Below, piece by piece: positions 58,787-64,000 of a stretch of DNA of 64,000 nucleotides. The notes below the pieces were generated by a model, which did not search any database, was not told the origin of the DNA, and saw only the letters and a list, made by a program, of their open reading frames with translations. Positions within the stretch are counted from its first letter, which is position 1. The number at the start of each line of letters is the position of its first letter. The position numbers and the translations under genes are program-made. Source of the stretch: Paractinoplanes aksuensis. GTDB taxonomy: Bacteria > Actinomycetota > Actinomycetes > Mycobacteriales > Micromonosporaceae. The DNA lies in NCBI RefSeq assembly GCF_024137025.1, contig NZ_JAMYJR010000001.1:186001-250000 (forward strand), in the 5' to 3' direction.

Positions 58787-59953
58787 ATGGAGAAGATCAA
58801 CGCGCGTCTGGTGAACTGGGCCAGCCTGCTGGAGGCCGAGACGCGAGGGCAGGCCGAGAAAGCCTCCCGCCTCCCCTTCATCTTCCCGCACATCGCCCTC
58901 ATGCCCGACGCGCACCTCGGCAAGGGGGCCACGGTCGGGTCGGTGATCCCGACGCTGGGGGCGATCATCCCGGCCGCCGTGGGTGTGGATATCGGTTGTG
59001 GCATGGCTGCGGTGCGTACGCAGTATCACCGGGACGAGCTCAAGCCGGGGCTTTCCCAGCTGCGTACGGCCATCGAGAACGCCGTGCCGCTGAGCGCCGG
59101 CTCGTACAACGTGAGCGTGACCGACACGGCCCGCCGGCGGCTCGACATGCTCGCGGCCAAGGCCGACAAGGCGGGCTTCGAGCCGGGGCACTACGCCGGC
59201 AACTGGGAGCTGCAGCTGGGCACGCTCGGGTCGGGCAACCACTTCATCGAGGTCACCGCGGACGAGAAGGGGCAGGTCTGGCTGTTCCTGCACTCGGGTT
59301 CGCGCGGGGTCGGCAACAAGATCGCCACGCACCACATCAAGGTGGCTCAGGCCGCCATGAAGCGGTGGTGGATCGATCTGCCCGACCCGGACCTGGCCTA
59401 CCTGGCCGAGGGCACCGACGAGTTCTGGACGTACATCCGGCAGCTGCGCTGGGCCCAGGACTTCGCGCTGGCCAACCGCGACGAGATGATGGACCGGGTC
59501 GTGGACTGCTTCGCCGAGTTCGTGGGCGGGCCGGTGCAGGAGCTCGAGCGGGTGCAGTGCCACCACAACTACACGGAGCAGGAGACGCACTTCGGTAAGA
59601 CGGTGTGGCTCTCGCGCAAGGGAGCGATCAACGCCGAGAAGGGCCGGCCGGGGCTCATCCCGGGGTCGATGGGCGACGCCTCGTACGTGGTGGTCGGCAA
59701 GGGCAACCCGGTGGCCCTCAACTCGTCGCCGCACGGGGCGGGCCGGCAGCTGTCGCGCTCGAAGGCCCGCAAGACGTTCACGCGTGAGCAGCTGCGGGAG
59801 GCCATGAAGGGGATCGAGTACCGCGACACCGACGCCTTCCTCGACGAGATCCCGGGCGCCTACAAGCCGATCGACGTGGTCATGCAGGACGCCGGCGACC
59901 TGGTCGAGGTGCGGCACACGCTACGCCAGATCGTGAACGTCAAGGGCGACTGA
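58787..59953 (+). CDS. rtcB: RtcB-family RNA ligase
   Basis: 388 residues. All RtcB metal/nucleotide motifs are present: LMPDAHLGKG, GVDIGCGM, GSGNHFIE, HSGSRGVG, CHHNYTEQE, SRKGAINAEKG, GSMGDASYVV and SSPHGAGR with the guanylylated His. It joins 2',3'-cyclic-phosphate and 5'-OH RNA ends. ATG 58787 is chosen because GGAGAAGG precedes it; TAGCGT (58750-58755) is a likely -10, placing GTG 58754 upstream of the transcript. Confidence 0.93.
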   Translation: MEKINARLVNWASLLEAETRGQAEKASRLPFIFPHIALMPDAHLGKGATVGSVIPTLGAIIPAAVGVDIGCGMAAVRTQYHRDELKPGLSQLRTAIENAVPLSAGSYNVSVTDTARRRLDMLAAKADKAGFEPGHYAGNWELQLGTLGSGNHFIEVTADEKGQVWLFLHSGSRGVGNKIATHHIKVAQAAMKRWWIDLPDPDLAYLAEGTDEFWTYIRQLRWAQDFALANRDEMMDRVVDCFAEFVGGPVQELERVQCHHNYTEQETHFGKTVWLSRKGAINAEKGRPGLIPGSMGDASYVVVGKGNPVALNSSPHGAGRQLSRSKARKTFTREQLREAMKGIEYRDTDAFLDEIPGAYKPIDVVMQDAGDLVEVRHTLRQIVNVKGD

Positions 59954-60006
59954 CCACGCGTCCGCGCCCGTTGCTCCTGGCCTCGTGGAGGCGCCGGTCG
60001 GGGCCC

Positions 60007-60567
60007 TCATCGCAGCAGCGGGAAAACCGTCCCCGCGATGAGGGCACCGACCAGCGTCCCGGCCACGACCTGGGCCGGCGTGTGCGCCTTGAGCACCACC
60101 CGCGACCAGCCGATCAGCGGCACGAGCGGAACGGCGAGCAGCGCCACCGGCCCGAACACCGCGACCAGCACGGCCACGGTGCCGGCGGCCACGCCGGCGT
60201 GGATCGACATCTTCCAGTACGCGGTGACGGCGGCGAAGACGACGAGGCCGGTGATCCCGGCCGCGAGCAGGGCGAGCAGTTCCCGCGGCGCGCCGAGCAG
60301 CACCAGCGCGGTCGTGCCCACGATCGCGCAGGCCAGGCCGAACAGCAGGGGGCCGCGGCGGTGCTCGCGCTCGGGAATGTGATGGCTCGTGAGTCGGCCG
60401 CGGCGGACACCCCTCACGACGTACGCCATGGGAATGCCCGCAGTGAAGACGGCCGCCCCCACGCCCCACCAGCTGCCGGCGTGGAAGCCGACCGCCATGA
60501 GCAGCAGGGCGACGAGCACGCCGGGGGCGAACATCTCGGTCAGAACTTGGGCGACCTTGAATTTCAC
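60007..60567 (-). CDS. PAP2-like membrane phosphatase family protein
   Basis: 186 residues, five or six TM. The C2/C3 pattern KMSIHAGVAAGT and GWSRVVLKAHTPAQVVAG fits PAP2 lipid phosphatases, with His in both; the C1 motif (K..RP) may be REHRRGP. GTG 60567 overlaps the stop of the AraC gene (GTGA). A lipid or isoprenoid phosphate substrate is probable. Confidence 0.8.
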   Translation of the reverse strand: MKFKVAQVLTEMFAPGVLVALLLMAVGFHAGSWWGVGAAVFTAGIPMAYVVRGVRRGRLTSHHIPEREHRRGPLLFGLACAIVGTTALVLLGAPRELLALLAAGITGLVVFAAVTAYWKMSIHAGVAAGTVAVLVAVFGPVALLAVPLVPLIGWSRVVLKAHTPAQVVAGTLVGALIAGTVFPLLR

Positions 60568-61340
60568 GTAGTGTCCTGTGCCTTGCGATAGAGCGCGGGC
60601 GGTTCGCCCACCATGCCGGTGAAGTCCCGGGTCAGGTGGGACTGGTCGCTGTAGCCGAGTTCCGTGGCGAGTTCGCCCAGATCGACCGGTGTGCCGGCGG
60701 AGATGCGGGCGGCCGCCTCGTGCAGCCGGTGGCGGCGGATGACCCATTTCGGGCTGACCCCGATGTAGTCGGCGAACAGGCGCTGCAGCTGCCGCACGCC
60801 GATCGCGAACTCGCGGGCCAGATCGTCGACGCGGGTGACCCCGGCGTCGTCGGCGATGCGCGTGACCGCCGCGGCGGCCAGTTCGGCGGCCGGCGTGGGA
60901 CCGCCGGGCGCTCGGGCGGTCAGGAATTCGTCCATCACCGTGGCTGCGGTGTCGTCGTCGGCGGCGAGGATCCGGGCCGAGAGTCCGTCGCCGAACACCG
61001 ACTCGACGGGTACGAAACGATCGGTGATCGAGGAGACCGGTGCGCCCAGGAAAGGCCGGAACCCGCCGGGCCGGAAACGCACGCCGAAAACGCGACCGGC
61101 GCCCTCCAACGTCTCGTGGAACCGCCCGAGCGGGACGCCCGCCACCCGACATCGGCCCGGCTTGAACGTCACGTTGACCGCGGGATAGGGCAGGACCCGC
61201 TGCTGGTACGGCTCCTGGTCGCGCAGATCCCAGCGGACGATCCAGTAGTGCTGGACGAACGCGGCCAACGCGGGTGCGGCCGGCGGCGTACGAAATTGGA
61301 ACTTCTGCCGGCCCTGACCCGGGTTCAAGATCGCCGGCAC
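60564..61340 (-). CDS. AraC-family transcriptional regulator
   Basis: 258 residues. The N-terminal DUF6597-type domain has FVQHYWIVRWDL and GVRFRPGGFRPFLG; the double HTH (about 155-255) has VDDLAREFAIGVRQLQRLFADYIGVSPKWVIRR split over two helices and LGYSDQSHLTRDFTGMVGEPP. It is co-translated with the PAP2-like gene. TAGGCT lies 6 nt before GTG 61340. Confidence 0.88.
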   Translation of the reverse strand: MPAILNPGQGRQKFQFRTPPAAPALAAFVQHYWIVRWDLRDQEPYQQRVLPYPAVNVTFKPGRCRVAGVPLGRFHETLEGAGRVFGVRFRPGGFRPFLGAPVSSITDRFVPVESVFGDGLSARILAADDDTAATVMDEFLTARAPGGPTPAAELAAAAVTRIADDAGVTRVDDLAREFAIGVRQLQRLFADYIGVSPKWVIRRHRLHEAAARISAGTPVDLGELATELGYSDQSHLTRDFTGMVGEPPALYRKAQDTT

Positions 61341-61346
61341 GTACGC

Positions 61347-61352
61347 AGCCTA
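61347..61352 (-). promoter_or_regulatory. -10 element of the leaderless AraC gene
   Basis: TAGGCT on the minus strand, 6 nt before GTG 61340. Confidence 0.5.
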
Positions 61353-61393
61353 ACAAGTCGCTTTTCTTCAAGAACGCCGGTGAGCAGCCTGCC

Positions 61394-61399
61394 TAGGCT
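61394..61399 (+). promoter_or_regulatory. -10 element of the leaderless TIGR03086 gene
   Basis: TAGGCT, 6 nt before ATG 61406; it mirrors the identical element of the divergent AraC gene. Confidence 0.5.
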
Positions 61400-61405
61400 C
61401 GCCGC

Positions 61406-61957
61406 ATGAACCTTCCCGACATCATGGACCGGGCCTTCGCCGCCACCACAAAGGTGGTGCGCGACGTCGATCCCGGTCAGCTCGGCGCGCCGACTCCCTG
61501 CACCGAATGGGACGTCCGGACGTTGCTGAACCACCTCCTGCTGGTGGCCGAGGCACTGGAGTCGGCCGGCCGGGGTGAGCCCGTCCCCGACGAGCACTGG
61601 GCCGGGACCGCCACGAGCGATTTCGGCGTACGGGCCCAGGCGGCGACGACAGCGTGGGCCGTGCCCGCGGCGTGGGACCGGCCGGTGCGCATGGGTGCGA
61701 TGCCGATGCCCGCCCCGCTGGCGGTGTCGATGCTGGTCAGCGACGTCGTGATCCACGGCTGGGACCTGGCCCGGGCCACCGGTCAGCATTTCGGCTGCGA
61801 CGACGACGTGGCCGAGATGGCGCTCGGCTTCCTGACCGGCATGGGGGATCAGGGCCGGGCCATGGGCATCTTCGCGGCCGAGGTCGAGGTGGGCGAGGAC
61901 GCGTCCGTGCTCGATCGGGTGGTCGCGCTCAGCGGCCGTCGCCCAGCCGACACCTGA
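61406..61957 (+). CDS. TIGR03086-family metal-binding protein (DinB-like)
   Basis: 183 residues. TPCTEWDVRTLLNHLL is the family signature, with His ligands there and in VSDVVIHGWDLARATGQ, as in mycothiol-dependent maleylpyruvate isomerase. Usually a mycothiol-dependent transferase. It may be a target of the divergent AraC regulator. The frame continues directly into the PLD remnant after the TGA. Confidence 0.87.
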   Translation: MNLPDIMDRAFAATTKVVRDVDPGQLGAPTPCTEWDVRTLLNHLLLVAEALESAGRGEPVPDEHWAGTATSDFGVRAQAATTAWAVPAAWDRPVRMGAMPMPAPLAVSMLVSDVVIHGWDLARATGQHFGCDDDVAEMALGFLTGMGDQGRAMGIFAAEVEVGEDASVLDRVVALSGRRPADT

Positions 61958-62653
61958 TCGGCCGGGTCGGCCGCACAGGTCGACCTGGTCACCGATCTCA
62001 ACCCCAAGATCTTCCACCAGAAATTCATCGTACGGGACCCCGGCGCCCCCACCGCGGCCGTGCTCACCGGCTCGACCAACTTCACGCTGACCGACACCGG
62101 GAAGAACGCCGACGGCAACAACCTCAACCACGTACTCGTGCTGCACGGCCGGACCGCGGCCGGGCTCTACCTGCGCGAGTTCGAGCGGCTGCGCAGTGGC
62201 ACGTTCGGTGAGCTGCGCGAACGCCGCGAACCCAAGCCGCGCGAGTTCCGCCTCGGCCGCATCCGGGTCAAGCCGATCTTCGCGCCGCACCAGGGCCCGG
62301 AGATGGAGATCATGAAGCAGATGCTCAAGGCCGAGCGGCGGGTCGACTTCGCGATGTTCACCTTCGCCCAGTCCTCGGGCATCGACGACACGATGTTCTG
62401 GCTGCTCAAGGCCGGCATTCCGGTGCGCGGCGTTCTCGACCGGGGCCAGGGCAGCCAGGCCTGGGCCGCCACGAAACCCCTCAAGGTCAAAGGCGCGCTT
62501 CTGTACGAGAACACGCCCGGCACCGGGGTCCGCAAGGTGCACCACACCGACCCCGCGGCCGAGCAGGCCCAGCGCGCCCTGGCCGCGTACGTGCTGGCCG
62601 AGATCGACCGCATCGTCACCGACCTGTCCCGGCCCGTGGCCGGCCCTATCTGA
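61958..62653 (+). pseudogene. Phospholipase D-like remnant
   Basis: Open in the same frame right after the TIGR03086 stop, with no start codon before GTG 62060. It retains one HKD motif (FHQKFIVRDPG...LTGSTNFT) and the following domain (ERRVDFAMFTFAQSSGID, GVLDRGQGSQAW). At the second motif VRKVHH runs straight into TDPAAEQAQRAL, so the K and D are lost in an apparent in-frame deletion. The whole 5' half is absent. It ends overlapping the kinase gene stop by 8 bases. Confidence 0.78.
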
Positions 62654-64000
62654 CGCTGAGCGTCGCGATCGCCACCACTTTGCCGTCGCGCACTGTCACC
62701 ATCGCCGGGCGGGGGTCGGGCCCGCTGTCCGTGGCGAACTGCTCGAAGCTGACCTTGCAGGTGCCGGCCCGTGTGCGGGTGTCGAGACACTTGTCCGGGT
62801 CCTGGCGGTAGTCGAGGTAGACCCGGCTCTCGGCGATGGGCAGGGACACCCGCGTCGAGCTGGGCGCCGGCACGTATTTCGGCCCGCACTGGGGCGACGT
62901 GCTGTCCAGGGCGAAACGGCGGCAGTACTCGGCCCCGGTCAGGAACTCGGTCGGCTCGACGACCGCCATCCGCCCGATGTCGTACGTGAGATAGGTGCCG
63001 GCGCTGAACCGCGCGTTGCCCGAGACGAAGGCGGGGACGGCCGGAACGGCCGGGTCGGAACCGGAGCGCAGCTGGGCGTCGGTGAAGGTCACATCGGCCC
63101 GCCGGCCCTCGGTGGTCGTGCTGGCGCCGAGCATCACCCGGCCGCTGATCAGGGAGGACTCGGTCAACGGGCCGCCCAGCACCCGCTCGCCGTCGACGGC
63201 AACGGTTGCCTGCCGGCTGTCGGTGAGCAGTTCGATCCGGTGGGCCGCGCCGGTCGTGGTGCGGCGCTTCTCGGTGGCGATCACCGTCTCGCCACCGTCG
63301 ATCGACCTGCTCAGCCGCACTTCGCCGGGGCAGACCGCGACCCGGTAGGCGTCGGCCAGGTAGTCCAGGCCCTCGTCCTCCTTGGTGGCCCGGAACGAGA
63401 CGGTCGCGCACGACTGCGGTCCGGCCAGGGTTGCGCGCACGGAGACACTCTGGTCGGGCGGGAAGATCAAGGTGCTGTCGGGGGCGCAGACCATCGACGT
63501 GGTCGTGCGGATGCGCAGGCCGCCGCGGTAGCCGCAGGTTCCGTCGTCGTTGCTGGTCTCGCTGAACATGGCGTAACGCTGCAACGAGTCGAAGACGCTG
63601 GGGCCGGCCGCAGCAGGGGCGGGGGCCGACGCGCCCGGGCCGGAGACAGGGGCGGGGGCCGGGTCGCTGCTGTCCAGCAGGCGCAGTCCGGTGCCGGTCA
63701 GCGCCGCGACAGCCGTGACCGCGGCCGCGACCACGGCGACGCGCCGGACCCGGCCCACCCGGCGCCGGGCCGGGCGGGGCTTGGCCGCGGCCGCCGCTTC
63801 CGCCTCGCGGCGCAGTTCGGCGGGCAGTGGGGGCGTGGCCGCCGAGCCGGACACGAGCAGGCGTTCGAGCAGTTCGGGGGCGGTCGGTCGGTTGGCCGGA
63901 TCCTTCTCGAGCGAGGCGGTGACCAGTTCGGTCAGGTACGGCGGGAGGCCGGCGACCCGCGGCGGCTGGGTGAGGATGCGGGCCGCGGTCACCGCGGGGG
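62646..64000 (-). CDS. Ser/Thr protein kinase, C-terminal part (partial)
   Basis: About 450 residues to the window edge; the start lies beyond 64000. The visible end of the catalytic domain is PPYLTELVTASLEKDPANRPTAPELLERLL, typical of PknB-like kinases. A juxtamembrane basic region and one TM (VAVVAAAVTAVAALTGTGLRLL) follow, then a Pro/Ala linker and a 300-residue extracellular domain with six or so Cys and a concanavalin-like strand pattern (RIELLTDSRQATVAVDGERV). The external part is presumably the sensor. Confidence 0.88.
   Translation of the reverse strand, partial: PAVTAARILTQPPRVAGLPPYLTELVTASLEKDPANRPTAPELLERLLVSGSAATPPLPAELRREAEAAAAAKPRPARRRVGRVRRVAVVAAAVTAVAALTGTGLRLLDSSDPAPAPVSGPGASAPAPAAAGPSVFDSLQRYAMFSETSNDDGTCGYRGGLRIRTTTSMVCAPDSTLIFPPDQSVSVRATLAGPQSCATVSFRATKEDEGLDYLADAYRVAVCPGEVRLSRSIDGGETVIATEKRRTTTGAAHRIELLTDSRQATVAVDGERVLGGPLTESSLISGRVMLGASTTTEGRRADVTFTDAQLRSGSDPAVPAVPAFVSGNARFSAGTYLTYDIGRMAVVEPTEFLTGAEYCRRFALDSTSPQCGPKYVPAPSSTRVSLPIAESRVYLDYRQDPDKCLDTRTRAGTCKVSFEQFATDSGPDPRPAMVTVRDGKVVAIATLSVR

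Overview
This is a chromosomal segment of a very high-GC, sporulating actinobacterium, most likely a Micromonosporaceae member close to Actinoplanes. That placement is inference. It rests on codon use, the density of two-component and c-di-GMP genes, actinobacterial marker families (GPP34, DUF574-type SAM methyltransferase, DUF5999, trypsin-co-occurring CU044_2847, TIGR03086), a spore photoproduct lyase-like gene, and many promoters of the form TANNNT placed 6-7 nt before the start codon (leaderless transcripts). I see no tRNA, rRNA, CRISPR array, insertion sequence or prophage, and no gene-free stretch longer than 300 bases.

Layout. 1-2000: tail of an HtrA-like protease, then an OmpR-type response regulator and histidine kinase. 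2000-11494: a PaaX-like repressor divergent from a long catabolic operon. The operon encodes a Liv-type ABC transporter (five genes), an SDR dehydrogenase, an amidohydrolase, a MaoC hydratase and an acyl-CoA synthetase. This enzyme set matches the actinobacterial p-hydroxycinnamate (CouLMNO) pathway. 11.6-16.6 kb: secreted protein, a voltage-gated-type ion channel with a calcium-loop motif, DedA, a 2H phosphoesterase and SplB. 15.9-20 kb: an ABC-2 exporter divergent from a DesKR-like kinase/regulator pair, then GPP34. 20-28 kb: HEAT-like protein, SLATT/DUF4231 protein, APC permease, APH(6)-like kinase, a kinase pseudogene, a GGDEF protein and an LD-carboxypeptidase.

28.1-36.4 kb: an iron-box-preceded acetyltransferase/phosphopantetheinyl transferase pair, a hybrid kinase whose membrane domain aligns with the plant ethylene receptor, L-2-hydroxyglutarate oxidase, a methyltransferase, an EAL protein and a CU044_2847 protein. 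36.4-44.5 kb: D-serine dehydratase-like enzyme with a DauR-like regulator, then a sugar regulon (ABC importer, SIS isomerase, GH4 glycosidase) controlled by a divergent DeoR repressor whose operators are visible. 44.5-48 kb: a NarL-type kinase, DoxX/HxlR pair, DUF5999, a response regulator and a stand-alone receiver. 48.1-53.6 kb: a single-chain eukaryote-type acyl-CoA carboxylase of 1812 residues.

53.6-64 kb: tandem repeats, a serine hydrolase, PBP4-type DacB, a HAD hydrolase broken by an internal deletion, RtcB, a PAP2-like membrane protein with an AraC regulator, a TIGR03086 protein, a phospholipase D remnant, and the C-terminal part of a Ser/Thr kinase that runs off the window. The two deletion-type pseudogenes and the tandem repeats suggest that the last 10 kb is decaying or rearranging.
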